This document shows, piece by piece, positions 12,061 to 24,609 of a stretch of 64,000 nucleotides of DNA (its first letter is position 1; every line of letters starts with the position of its first letter). Position numbers and translations under genes: made by a program. The notes beneath the pieces were generated by a model. The model made no database searches. It saw only the letters and a list, made by a program, of their open reading frames with translations, and was not told the origin of the DNA. The stretch is from NCBI GenBank assembly GCA_038503035.1, contig JAVSML010025176.1, forward strand, positions 1,190,956 to 1,254,955, given 5' to 3'. The stretch comes from Crocodylus rhombifer (taxonomy: Eukaryota; Chordata; Crocodylia; Crocodylidae).

Positions 12061-13840
12061 CAGGACTGGAAGTGAAATTGACAAGCCTTTCTCAGCAGTG
12101 GAAACTGAAGAAGCGTAAAGTGGTCCTATATTTCTAGGGAGAGGGACAAGTCCTTGAGAGGTGTGATATTGCAGACAGACAGCTTCTCTTGGCTGTACAC
12201 TGGGCTGTCTTCAGGAACCTCTACAGACAGTTCACATACTAGAATCTCTGCACACTGGCCCTTCACTGCAGAGAGCCAGCAGTACAGACTCTCACCATCA
12301 TTCAAGGTGCTCTGAATGACTGCGCACTTGAATGCTTGTATGTACATTTCTTACCACCTCTTCATGGTGCTTCCAAGTTCCTGGAAATTCTCAGTGCTAC
12401 AAATAAACATACATCGACAGCTAAAAAGATGGGAGTTTGGAGTCCTAGTCTAGTAGGACAACTTTCAAACAAAAAAGACTTGTTCAAAGCTGATGCCGGT
12501 ACAAATCCATAATGTTTTGTGAAGATATTTATAGATAAATAATATAGGCCTGTCTCCACAGATCAATAATATTTGTAAAGGAAAACATTAGAGTTGTACA
12601 GGTCTTAAGCATGGGCTGATATGTCCTAATTATGAAATCTCTTGTTACTTCACATCATATACTTCAAGAAAACCAGTTGCCAGAAACCTTTTATTCTCTC
12701 TGCAAACAGTTTAGGAGATGGTTTCAAGTAGCTTTTCTCTCTTCCGAAACCACATATGAATCAAGAAGAAATGAAATTGCAACATGATAATGGCAGGAGG
12801 ATCTTAATCTTGTAATTGGAAAAACACACAGGTAAGTAAATAGCTTGAAGAATACAAAATTCTCAAACCATCTTCAGTACAAATTCTAAATATGGCTTAT
12901 GCAAAATTTTTATTGGGTTAAATCAGGGATCAACATTTTCCTGAACTCCTACACTGCGTTACTGCAGCGTTCATGGAGAGGTGGAGAAACAAAAACGAGT
13001 CCAGGAGTACAAAGGAGAACTTTATCAGAGTTGTAAATACTGTACTGGGGTTTGGTGACAGTCTCAAGCCTGGTCAGACTTTTTTTCTTTTTTTCAAGAA
13101 ATCTTACTCTGACTGGATAAGAGTATATAGTAAAGATATCTATTGAAGGATGGAAGGGAATTAGCAACTGCTATGTGGACTCTAATGAAGTGATAAGCTC
13201 TCAACATTTCCAGTAAGAAAAATGTATCCCAACTTGAGTGTGCTGGCATAGTCAAAAGGCATTTAATCTTCTCTATTTAGATAAGTACATTTTTCCTGTA
13301 GATATTTTCCCCACTGTTTGGAATGATCAAGTGAACTCCTACTAAATGTAATCCAAGTTCAATGTCCATCCACAAGCCATGCAGATAAATGCAGGGAAAA
13401 AAGAGACAGAATAAGTAGAAAATGGGAGAGTTGGCTTCTAACTCTGATGAAATTGTGTTTTACTGAACTTTATTTCATTGCAGGCCTATGTACTCCTGCT
13501 GAGCAAAATATGGCCCAGGAAAGATTCAGTGTATGGAAAGTATAGTCTTATTCTTGCTGAAAGGACTGTTGCCTTCCAATAGTAAATTCTTTGCTGGCAT
13601 CTGTATTTCTTCTGGCTGCCTGAATGTAGAAACAATGAAGAGTGTCTCAAATACCAGCTACCATGGATCACCAGGTAGTATGGACTGAGCTGAAAGTATT
13701 TACAATATAATACTTTGACAATAACCAGCCTCCATTAACAGCTACCATGAGCTGCACCTGGCAAACTGCCAGTAAAATCAGATAATGTATTCTAATTAAT
13801 ATAATCATACTTATAATATAAATATATTTATAATCATATA
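12061..13840. other. No gene recognised
   Basis: AT-rich sequence with short frames only (up to 73 residues) and no recognised repeat. It ends at the TA that precedes the Tigger-like element. Confidence 0.45.
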
Positions 13841-14493
13841 GAATAAAACCTCATTAATTTGATACTGGATAGTTCAGTATTGGATCTCAAAGCTACTGTC
13901 ACTACACAGCTGAAAGGATAAGTTTTTGTATGCCTTACCATATGGATAATACAAAATGCATCTACTTTAAAATTCAAAGCTGTTTTCTGGTCCCTTGGAC
14001 CAAGAAAGCCTTGTTAATTCAAAATACAGAGAACCAAAAACTACTGAGTTTTAAATACTGTAAATGTGTTTGAAATAAATATAATGATAGTAATTTGCAT
14101 TTATGCAGATCGCTATGGGTATGTACAGACATAGCTCACACATAGACGGATCTTACCAGCAGGGGGAAAAAGTCAGGAGTTATCCCAGTGACTAAAGAAA
14201 TTTCACAGATATGACACAAGGAGTTCCTAATGTAGACCAGCAGCAATGATCGAGGAGGCCTTTTTTCTTCTGAGATTGATCTAAGAGCAGAACTATCCCA
14301 CCAACCCCACACCCCTGCCCCCAACCCCACCAAACCCCAAACAGATCTGGCATTCATCCCCAATCCTGCAGAACTGACCCATTCGTGCATGTAGCTGGAG
14401 CTGCTTCCCCCACCTTTATCAGTACATTGTTTCTGATCCTGTTTAGTCAGTATATTTTGGTCCCTTGCATTTTGAATTAATGAGGTTTTACTG
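13841..14493. mobile_element. Tigger/pogo-like Tc1/mariner non-autonomous element, TA-flanked
   Basis: The right end, reverse-complemented, begins 'cagtaaaacctcattaattc', a classic pogo/Tigger-type terminus. The left end at 13841 reads 'gaataaaacctcattaattt', 17 of 20 identical. Both ends abut a TA dinucleotide (13839-13840 and 14494-14495), the expected target duplication for this superfamily. An inner copy of the terminal motif occurs near 13985-14032 ('ggtcccttggacc' and then 'ttaattcaaaata'). No transposase frame remains in the 653 bases. Confidence 0.75.
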
Positions 14494-16425
14494 TAAATGA
14501 TCAATACTTTGAAATATGAAATTATAAACTCAAAAACAACTTTTCACCCCAAACAGTGCAACCATTTACTGTGTCCATCAAAAGGTACTTTTTTCAATTG
14601 GTGCTATATTCTGTTATCCAGCATGGACATGTTTATACCATGGTGGCAGTGTTATACCAGCCTTGACAGTCTCAAGCACACCCTACCAACTTACGCACTC
14701 AAAATCTTGTGAAGCCACCCTGGAGTTGCCGCCAGCAATCAAACACACTGAAGGCCAATTTCCAAAGAGCAGATACTGGAGATTACTCCAGTCTAAATAT
14801 GAACTATACATGAACAATTATTCTATTCTCATTACATGGAACATTTTTTATTAGTTTTCTCTGAAGTAGAAGGAAGTCTGTCACACTATCTTTGCAGAAT
14901 CAAAAAGCACATCAATAATGGAAAAGTCAATTTTATTAAGGAAGGAACTCTGGAAAACCCCCAATAACTGGTAGAGAATCACAAACTTCAAGTGAAATCT
15001 GCATTGTCTTTACTGATCTCTGCAGTAATTCCTGCAAAGTATCAAAACATTAATGTGAGGCTGATACAATAACTATATTTGGAGAAAAGGAAGCAAGACT
15101 CCAAGTGATAAAACATATTCCTGTTCAGATGTGTCCTCATCCCCAAATTTCTGCTCCTATGAGATATCTGAACTAGATGTTCTGTAGTTACTACATAGAC
15201 CCCTTGTATATAGGAAGAAGTATGCAGGTTTATGATTCAATCCATTACAAATATTATAAGAAATGTTTCCAGCAAGTCTTAACATTTCAGAAAAATCTGA
15301 AGATACTACACTTCCCAAAATAATATCAGTAATATTATGATCATCATTTATAAAAGAAAGATCCAGCAGATTAAACATTTGCAAAATCTAGAGATTAATT
15401 AACCAGTAGATTGGAGAGGGAGAAATGGAAAGAAGAAAATTACTTATTCTCTATAAAAAAATACTCTAAACCTATCTAAAATCTGTAAAAAGAGAGAGAG
15501 GTAGTAACTGTGTTTGTCTTAAGTCAGGCAGAAGGCAGAGCAGTGTGGCACTTCATACACTAACTTGTCCAGAGGCACAACTGTTCATTTGTCAGATGCT
15601 ATGAATGGACTTGTAAGACACAGGCTGCTTGCAGATGTAAAAAACAGCAAAAAACTTGGCACTTTAAACTTGGCGCATTCCAGTGCTGAGCCCAGCACAT
15701 GCCTAGAAAAGGCAGAGCGTTAATTAGACCCTGATGTCTGTACAGATCAGGTGCTTTAGTCGACTTTCTTGGCACTTTTATGCAATAGCTGATTGAATCA
15801 GCTTTAGCTAAATGTGCCAAAAAACTCAGCTTAAGCACCCAATCTTTACAGGGATACTAAAATAAAAGAAATAAGGGATGGTGGGGAGTTATTAAAAGCT
15901 AGTTCAGGTAATGGGATAGGAATCCAGAGTCTCTCTTGAGACCATACTTAAGACAATCCAGTCTGTGGATGATTTTCTATTATACAACTTCACATACAAG
16001 TCATTTCTAAAGTTTTGATGATTAAGAACAGATACTCTGATGGCACTGATGGAATGTCCATGGAAGTTAAAATGATCTACCACAGGCTTTCGTGTCATTC
16101 TGGAATTTTGACGTCAGGTGAGTATCTCCCCATTCATAGGGAACAACCTATCTATCCAATGGAGACAGCAGAGGGCACTGCAAACAGGTGATGACATGAC
16201 ATCTGCAGAGGAGCAGGTGAATGAACCCTAGAAGTTATCATTCATGTTGTTTGGACAAGTGTCTTGGCAGTGGACATCTGGGTGCATTACAAATTCTTGT
16301 GCCTTGGTAAGTATAGGAATTAGGTAGCCCATTGCTAGAGAGATGTAATTTGAGTGTGGGCAGCTATCTGTAAGCCAGGACAGACTTGTCCCTCAAAACT
16401 GCCTTGATATGATTATAATTCTCTA
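14494..16425. other. No gene recognised
   Basis: AT-rich sequence with frames of at most 79 residues. I see no repeat family, exon or RNA gene that I can support. Confidence 0.45.
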
Positions 16426-16487
16426 GGAGGAGGTGGAAGTTATTAATGCTGTGTCCGGAGGAGGTGGAAGTTATTAATGCTGTGTCC
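16426..16487. repeat. Perfect 31-bp tandem duplication (2 copies)
   Basis: Two identical 31-base units, 16426-16456 and 16457-16487, each starting 'ggaggaggtggaagttatta' and ending 'gctgtgtcc', lie head to tail. Identity is 31/31, which points to a recent duplication in otherwise decayed sequence. Confidence 0.97.
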
Positions 16488-16625
16488 AAGGTATTCAAGC
16501 TTGGGTATGTAGGTTACAACATTTTACCAAACATTTCAAACTTTTCAACATTTGGTTTCATGATGCATCAAAGCAAAACAAAGATATTTTACAATATTTC
16601 ATAAAAACACAAGAGGCAGAGAACA

Positions 16626-16900
16626 GCCAATGGTTCAATGGTTAGGACATTCATACGGGATATATGAGTTGAAGCCACTGCTTCACTGGAGTCTGAGCAG
16701 GAATCTGAACCGGGGTCTTGTACACCCCAGGGTCATGCCCTAACAGAGTCTCACTTTCCTTGGTCCACTGAACAGTTACTTATACAAAGTGAAACTGCTT
16801 CAACAAGAGAACTTGAGAAAGACTGGCTTTATAATCCAGTAGCTAAAACACTTAGATAAGATGTGTAAAAGCCAGGTTCAAGGTCCTACTTCTTCCAATT
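16626..16900. repeat. tRNA-like repeat with inverted internal arms
   Basis: The left arm (about 16634-16675) has an A-box-like 'atggttaggacattc' and a decayed B-box-like 'gagttgaagcc'. A second arm at about 16700-16746 resembles the same sequence on the opposite strand (through 'gaaccggggtctt' to 'catgccctaac'). A third, direct tRNA-like stretch with B-box-like 'ggttcaaggtcc' follows at about 16828-16895. Paired tRNA-like arms suggest a fold-back or SINE-derived repeat. No full tRNA cloverleaf can be drawn, so I do not call a tRNA gene. Confidence 0.4.
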
Positions 16901-19479
16901 CCTGTCCTAATCAGTAAGTTATTCTGTTATCGGTTTGTCTGCCTCTAGTTAAAAAAATTTAAAAAAAAAAATTCTTTTCTAGATTTGAGAAATCCTCCCA
17001 AGGTTTTATTTAAACTGGTGTATGTCCATGGCTTTGATAAACTAATATTTTCTATTGAAAAAAAAAATTAAACCAGCTATACTGTTAACCAATTTTCTCT
17101 TTATTTTCCGTAACTATTTTTTAATATTTAGTAATTAAATTAATAAAATATCATTATTATTACATGCAAATGAAGCACAGGCACGTATCTTCTCATTCTC
17201 AGATGTCTTTTAAAGTTTCTGCCTAGGCTGAGATAAAAACAAATAGTTAAAAACACTAAAATACTATTACAATACCCAATTTCTTACATACTTTCAGAGT
17301 AATTCAATGAACTCAGATCTGTTCTTGGGAACACCAATTTGCTGTCTCCCGCAACTATACAAATTAGATCCAATTCCTTTTGGTAACAACCTCAATAATC
17401 CATTTTAAAATACAGTAACAACATGACAATTTTAGTTGGAAATTGTGAGCAAGTATGAAATGTACTACTTGAATATATTACAACCTTATTTAAAAATACT
17501 CATAGAAGGATTTCCAAACACATGTAAAAAAAAACAAACCCCAATGTTTTCTGCAATTTTGCTTAATTTTTCCCCCAATTCCAACTGTGTTCCTAAATAT
17601 TGGCTGTCTTTCCTACTGTTCATGTCGTTAGTCGTTTAAATTTAACTATGCATTTCAAAGAAATATTTGTTTGATTTTTTCCCAAAAAATCATCACTTGC
17701 ATCATACCTGAAGATCATTTTTCTTTCAACTGATGAGAAAGATGTTAAATATTTATAGTCGTTTTGTAGTTTTTCTACCTAACTCAATTTTAATTAAGCC
17801 TTTAAACTACGATTCTGTCACTTACTTTCAATGAATGCTTGAATCTATTTTTCAAAGTAACCAATACAATAGTAATGTTCATACTAGACTAAAAACAAAG
17901 AGAAACATTCATTTTTCCAAAGAATACATCCAAAATTTGGACGCAAAATGGCATTAAAATGTATGAAGAGAATGTTGTGGGCTTCTATGAATATGAAGGA
18001 GGCAGTAATGATGGAAGAGGATGAAAAAAAAGAATCAGACAGCATATTGCCTTGAAATATTGAAATGACTTTTTTGTTATTTTCAAGCATAGAATGATGC
18101 ATTGTTGAAAAAAAGTCTCAGGTAATGTTTCAATGCTCATTCAAGTAAATAGGATTTCTCTTTTCAGTAAACAGAAATTAGTAAGCTCTCTCTCAAATAT
18201 ATGTAAGTCTTTTCTTGTTTTGGGGGGGTTGTTTTATTAATTCCACTAGTACCATTTGTAATAACTTTTTTCTTGTGATGGCACACACACAAAACTAAAA
18301 AAAATAAATAAAAATAAAAGGATAAAAACAAAAAGAAAAAAATCAATGGGAGAATACAATGTTAAGAAGCAGTAACGTTTAAGAGAAAATCAAAGGCGGG
18401 GAGAGCAGCTAAAAAGACTGAAAAAAGATAAAGGGCAAAGGATTTAAAAATTAAACAGAAGGAAAAAGATTAAAGAAAGAAAGGCAAAAGGCAAAGCAAA
18501 AGGATTTAAGAAGGCAGTATAAAGAAAAGACATACAGTTATGAGGAAGGAATAGCAAGTACTAAAGGAAAATACGTGGATATATGAATCAAGAAATGGGA
18601 GAAAAAAAGTCATAAGTTAATTAAAAATGAAACAAAAATTTAGAATACTATTTTTCCCAAGGAAGCTGAATATGCCCATTAAGGAAAACAAAAAGTCACC
18701 AGATTTTTAAAAGCCTAACATAATAAACAGAAACTCCATTATTTTCTCATATGGAAATCTTTTAGGGGAGTGAACCTATAATATACATGATATTAAGTAT
18801 AAGCAAGCATCTCTGGCATGGGATACAAGGCATATTATTTACATATACCTTTGTGCATTGTTTAATGTATTTATAGCAAAATTAGTTTTTTGGTATATGA
18901 ACTGAGGGTTCCACTTCATATTTGAGGTATATATACTAATCAATTATTAATGGCTATTGTACTTGTGAACCATGAATCCTAATGTTATAGAATGTAAATT
19001 TTTCAAGTCACAGGTAGAAGTTTTGTAACCATTTATAACTTATTTTTCATTAGCGTATGTATTTATATTTTTAATTCTTTATAAGATGTTAATACATGCA
19101 TCCATTGACAAAATAATTGTGTTAATCCATAAGAGTCATGGGTAAAAACCATAAAATAGCATACTTGTAGAATTCCCAGCTCATAGAGAAAGTTTCTAGT
19201 ACAAGCTATTTAGCGATTGGCTTTTGCCATGTAGCATGATTATTTATATGCCTTATAGTTTTAATTTATGGCATGAAAGCATTATCTATTCACATAAATA
19301 TTTAATCTACTTTTTTATCATGACTAACCCTTTTAAACCAATATTCTTATATCAGTAATTTCCTACAAATAAATATGTTGCATGAAAAAATACTTCCTCT
19401 TACCAGCTCTCATTTATTGTCTTTTTATCTAATTGAAGGCCCTTATGATCTATTTTTATTAGAAAAAGTAAATAAAACC
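16901..19479. other. No gene recognised; very AT-rich, with a purine-rich tract at about 18290-18620
   Basis: Long A/T-dominated sequence. From about 18290 to 18620 the + strand is mostly A and G, in runs such as 'aaaataaataaaaataaaa'. Frames reach 72 residues without domains. Confidence 0.5.
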
Positions 19480-19790
19480 TCCCAATTTACATTCCCTAAA
19501 CCTTCCAGTATTTTTATATACCTCTTACCATGTCAGCTCTTATTTCTCCATTCTTCAGACTATATAAGTCTAATCTTTTTAATCTCTTCTCACATGAAAG
19601 CACTTACATGCTTCCCATCATTTTGTAGCCCTCCTCTGGACCTTTTCCATTTCTGCAATATTCTTTTTCAGATGAGGTAACCAGAACTGCACATAATATA
19701 AGTTATACCTTTGCTTTATGTAACTACATCTAATATTTTCATTAATCTTCAGCCTTGTAATACTATTTACATCTGTTTCAGGTTTATTTG
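19480..19790 (-). mobile_element. Ancient CR1/L3-like LINE tail
   Basis: On the + strand the order 'aagtctaatctttttaatct', 'cttctcacatgaaag', 'tttgtagccctcctctggac', 'tcagatgaggtaaccagaac' and 'tgcacataatata' matches the minus strand of the CR1/L3 RT C-terminal region. It is the same protein region as the 'ctggactctctcaagcttct' block of the younger copies, but far more decayed. It lies just before copy B in the same orientation. Confidence 0.6.
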
Positions 19791-19841
19791 TTTTTACTAC
19801 GAATGCATTTTATACTTATTTTCGCCAAGCTGCCCAAAGTA

Positions 19842-20910
19842 GATTTCATAGATTTCATAGACATTAGGGCTGGAAGGGACCTCGGGAGATCATCGAGTCC
19901 AGCCCCCTGCCCAAAGGGCAGGAAGTCAACTGGGGTCATAGGATCCCAGCAAGATAAGCATCCAATTTACTCTTGAAGGTGTTCAATGTAGGTGCTTGAA
20001 CCACCTCTGATGGCAGACTGTTCCAGACCTTGGGGGCTTGGACAGTAAAGAAATTCTTCCTTATGTCCAGCCTGAAACGGTCTTGCAGGAGTTTGTGACC
20101 GTTTGACCTCATCATCCCTTGGGGCGCTCTGGTGAACAAACGTTCCCCCAGATCCTGGTGGTCACCCCTGATAAACTTATAGGTGGCCAGCAGATCACCC
20201 CTGAGCCTATGCTTATCCAGGCTAAAGAGTCCCATGGCTCTCAGCCTGTCATTGTAAGATCTGTTTTCCTGACCTCTGATCATGCGCGTGGCTCTCCTCT
20301 GGACTCTCTCAAGCTTCTCCACATCCTTTTCGAATTGTAGAGCCCAAAACTGGACGCAGTACTCTAGCTGCGGCCTCACCTAGGCCGAGTACAAGGGGAG
20401 AATGACGTCCCGGGATTTGCTCGAGAAGCATCTATGGATGCAAGCCAGCGTTTTGGTCGCTTTACTAGCCGCAGCATCGCATTGCAGGCTCATGTTCATC
20501 TTGTGGTCAATGATGACCCCCAAGTCTCTTTCTTCTGTAGTGCTATCCAACGTAGCACTGCCGAGCCTATAAGGATGCTGCAGGTTTTTCCTCCCAAGGT
20601 GGAAACCTTGCATTTTTTGGTGTTAAACACCATCAGGTTCTCGTCTGCCCATTTGCTGAGCTTGTCCAGGTCAGCCTGGATCACCCGCCTATCTTGTGGC
20701 ATGGATGCTTTGCCCCAGAGTTTGGTGTCATCAGCGAACTTGGCCAGTCCACTCCTGACTCCAATGTCCACATCATTAATGAAGATGTTGAACAGTATGG
20801 GTCCCAGGACAGAGCCTTGAGGGACCCCACTGGTCACAGGGCACCACGATGAGTGACTGCCATCGATTACAACCCTCTGGGTCCGACCACGGAGCCAGTT
20901 TCCCAGCCAG
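19842..20910 (-). mobile_element. CR1: CR1 LINE, copy B, 5'-truncated, young subfamily
   Basis: The 3' end is at 19842, with two terminal units of the 'tttcatagat' type (the complement of 'atctatgaaa'), followed by the CR1 3' UTR and ORF2 C-terminus on the minus strand. Similarity to copy A stops abruptly at about 20910, inside the W-L-G-N-W block of the RT, which marks the 5' truncation. It is very close to copy A and shares with it a 1-base deletion that copies C and D lack. Confidence 0.92.
19936..20910 (-). pseudogene. CR1 ORF2 reverse transcriptase remnant (copy B)
   Basis: It covers the RT palm from W-L-G-N-W to the C-terminus. The catalytic F-A-D-D box is intact at 20727-20738. Two lesions are visible. 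One is a 1-base deletion at 20601-20606 (ggaaac, where copy C has ggagaac), giving a frameshift after K-K-C-K. The other is a TTG-to-TAG stop at 20380-20382, in the L-P-L-Y-S-A-L block. Otherwise the frame runs to the normal stop near 19936. It is non-functional because of truncation and both lesions. Confidence 0.88.
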
Positions 20911-23079
20911 TAACCCATACCATTCTTAACAAGGAGAACTTCTTGCATTTATATTTCATAAGACATTTAAATTGTTCCTTTCTGGCATACGTCGCCTTGT
21001 GCTTATCTACAGAGATCATCATCTTCTTCATCATTTCATTGCACTTGGGCAGTTCAAGTCTTGATTGACCACATACTATTTTGCAGCATTCACTCTAACA
21101 GTCAACCAGTATGGAAATTTCCCATTTCTATGGCTTGCTTAATCTCTTCTTAACCAATCTGTAATCCAGAAGGGTTATTTTACCACTCAGCCTTGAAACT
21201 CCAAATTTCTCTGTTTCACTTGTATCAATTAACATATTGACAACTTTAAAAATCCTGAAGATTGGAAAGGCACAATAATCCTTTACAGAAGTGGGGCTGA
21301 TTTGCCCTCCTTGTATCATGTTCATATAAGTATTTCATAAAGTTTAATTACTGATTCAGCCAATCTACCTGCTACTGAAGTAAAATTCATTGTTCTGAGT
21401 CAGTGTAATACCCTCCACATTTAATGTTCATATCCTGATCTCACCACTCAAAACATTGAACACATTACTCTGGTCCATTTTATCCATTATCCTCATCTGA
21501 CAACAGGGAAAGAAAGTACTTTGCCTCATCATGAAAAGCCAGTAATAAAAGTTTTCATATTTTTTCTTAGATTTAGAAACTTACATGAAGTGTAATTCTC
21601 ATAGTTTTCCTCTCTTTTTTCCTTCCTTACTAAAGGAAGACTTCAAATAACATTTTATCCTTTATTTTGATTGATGATAAAAAGCACATTTTTGTAGCGA
21701 TTCACTTTGAGTTTTAAAATTGTAACACTGAATAGAAAAAAGATGCTTACAAAATGAGGTCCAATAAGTTCAGTTAATCATACGATCATATAGGAAAACA
21801 GAGACTGTGATAAAGTATAGGTAACCATGTATAGATTTTGACTGAGACATATGTAGAGGACCATATATATGCTCAGTGTACAGGCCTGCTGGAAGAATCC
21901 ACTTGTAAAAATAAAATATGATGTTTCATTCTTGAATAACTGGAAAGATTGAGGTACTCAGCTATGGCTTGTGGTTTAGTACATCAGTTATATAAAATAA
22001 ATATTGTGTATAACAATGCATTCTTTATTGCTGAATAACGGCATTTATAAACAAACAGGAGGGATATATACTTCTTGAACAGAGTTGTCCTGCATAAATA
22101 TTCTTTTAGAGTTCTTTATTAGGTTCCAGAATACGATGATCCCAGGATGATATGATTTATTGGTAAAACAAAATAAAGTACACATTTCCTCCATCAAGCT
22201 GTCTTTGGAAGATTTGATTCTAATTGTAAGAAAAGTGTAAATTTATTAAAGGTATCTAAAATTGATTTCTGTGAAACTGAAAGCCAGCTCTCTCAAGGAT
22301 AGTGCTATAAACACGAAGTCTTTTAATGACACATTTTGGAATGTTTCCTTTCACCAACACAGTGAATAAGTGCAATGAGAACAAAAATGTATATACATAA
22401 ATCATTAATACAAATTTACTGAAATACTTATTAGCTTATGTGAACTAAAACTATGCACATTTAAAACAGATGCATGCCTGGAAACTCATTTCTACATGTA
22501 TTTATCTAATGCCCTGGTCTTGTCTCAATTATTCTACAAATTACCTATCCAATTAAGCTACACATTTTATTTTCTAACTTCTGAAGCTTACACACACACA
22601 CACACACGTTTATGTATACATGTAAGTAATAGTTTTCTGTGTGAATTAATTAATTCTAAACTCTTCTACATAGCATCAGTGTGACAAATGCTTCACTGAT
22701 AGAGGAGTCACTCTCCTGCCCCATTGAGCTAATGCTGAAGAATATCTATTGTATAAAAGTAGAGAGCACATTTTGTTTTCCATATTTTATTTTATATATA
22801 AAGATGCAGTCTCTTCTCTAAAAAAAGCTCATAATATAAAATGGCAAAAAACAGAAGAATAAAAATAACTTAACTTGAAAAATTAAATTGATTTATCAGC
22901 TATCTCTACAAGCCTTTCACTCATATGTTACCAATTCACTAATTTCTTGTAGGTATCACAATAGAAATGAGTGCTGGGAAGGAATTTGCAAGGAAACGGC
23001 TAGAGAACTCTCCCATTAGCTTTGGGTACATGTTCCATGAGTAAGAGGTTAGCATAGAAGAAGACCCGTAAGTTTGTGA
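20911..23079. other. No gene recognised; AT-rich, with a (CA)n run at 22590-22607
   Basis: No repeat family or exon could be identified. A 9-unit CA run lies at 22590-22607. A stretch at about 21960-22070 has dense transcription-factor-like cores (acaatg, ataaacaaac) and looks non-repetitive, which may or may not mean constraint. Confidence 0.45.
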
Positions 23080-23620
23080 GAGATGATGACAAATGAACAG
23101 TTGGGTTCAGCATCATTAGCATCACAACAGGGGACTGTAACAAGACCATGCCCTATTACTAGAAGCTATGGGGAGTCTGAACAGCCCCACACCTCAGAAG
23201 CACCTCTGCATACCCACCCCAGACCTGGGAGAACTCACCGGAGACTTGGGAACAAGGTCCTGGGAGGTGCCTCAGCCAGGGAGCTGACACAGGTGTGGGG
23301 AGTGAGAGAAGGTTAGCCAGAGGGGTAAGAATAAAAGACAGTGAAAGCAGCCTCAAGGGACTGCACCTAGCCAGGGAGCAGGCTGCCTGGAGCTACCAGG
23401 GGTTAAGCAGTGCCAGAAGCAGGGCTCTCCTCTCTCTGTTTGTTTGCTTGCTTGTTTCCTTGGTCCTTTGCTTTGGTCACAAAGCCTCTGATGGATAAGA
23501 CGCAATCAGAAGGCAAAGCCTGGAAGAACCACTGGAAGACAGTTAAGTGTCAGCTTGTTTAACTTCTTGTGTTCGTTTTGCCTCGCTAACAAACCTGGGG
23601 TGGCCCCCAGGTATTAGCTA
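23080..23620 (+). other. LTR- or promoter-like segment, unassigned
   Basis: A moderately GC-rich block in AT-rich surroundings with a TATA-like 'aagaataaaagacag' near 23325, CT-rich and (TTTG/CTTG)-like tracts near 23430-23465 and a 'cctggggtggcccccagg' palindrome near 23595. The layout resembles the LTR of a retroelement, but I see no paired LTR, primer-binding site or coding region. The 60-80-residue frames are uninformative. Confidence 0.3.
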
Positions 23621-24609
23621 CTAGCCTGACTGCAGCAGAGGCAAGGGCTCTGAATAGTGGGTCCTTGACCAAAGGCTGCAGCAAAAGTAAAACTTGTCAG
23701 CTCAACTGGTCAGCTCAACATACCCTGCTGTGATCTGCCCAGAATCTGCCCATTAGCAGCCTACAGGGACAAAACTGGAAAAGTTGAGATAAGCAGTTAT
23801 GAAGGGCCTTAACGATGAAAGCAGGAGCTAGAACACTTGAAAGTAGTAAATTAAGGAAGGATTCAAAGGGTCGGGACAGAAACATATCAGTCCCTCAAGA
23901 CAGATATTTCCAGCTGTATATTCACTAGGAAGGAGTGATTTAAGTAATCAGGAAGTAGGAGAAAGACAAGGAAGACATTTGTAATGATACAGACAGAAAG
24001 AAATGGCTGGAATTGTAAAGTGTTACACTGGATTAGCAAATAGATTAAGTATGGAGGATAGGGAAGATCTTAAAAACTCATCACTTGAACAGAATAGGAA
24101 GCAAGGGAGAGTTTAAGAAGAAAGAGTTCAACGATGGCAATGCTGAGCGGCAAAAAGAGAGAATAGAAGATGATACAGGTTAAAATACAAAATTATGTTA
24201 AAAGTTAAATCAAGAGTGGAAAGGCATATTTGCAAGTCATCATTATAAAAATGGTGGTAGAAATCATAAGAATGAATGAAATTGCTGAGAAAAGATGCAA
24301 AAAAAGGAGAGGGACAAATGGGAAATGAAACCAGTAAAGACACACCAAGGAAATGCCAGAAGATGGACAAGTAAAGCAAAGCTAAGTCAGAAGGAGCAAA
24401 AGGATATGAATTCTGTACTGGCCATGATATTTAATCACAGACCATATTTTCAGCAGTCTCTGAGTTGAAAGGAAGCAAAAGGCATAGACCTCAAGGGAAT
24501 CTCACAACAACAGATGTACATTGAGCATTTAGTGAAATTTAAGGTAAAAAGAGGGAGAGGGAAAAAACATGGCAGCACCTAGTGAAGTATCTGTGGTTAC
24601 CCATCATAA
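23621..24609. other. No gene recognised; purine-rich + strand
   Basis: The + strand is A/G-rich with no domain-bearing frame. The style continues after the hAT-like insertion (25094-25800), so the two parts may be one old interrupted repeat that I cannot name. Confidence 0.35.

Noticed and set aside
16634..16746. Functional tRNA gene
   Set aside because: A-box- and B-box-like motifs are present but no acceptor stem, anticodon arm or overall cloverleaf can be drawn. The inverted arrangement is not that of a tRNA.
20911..21330. Continuation of the ancient CR1 (19480-19790) on the far side of copy B
   Set aside because: It would make a second nested pair, but I could not recognise CR1 blocks in the right order beyond 20911.
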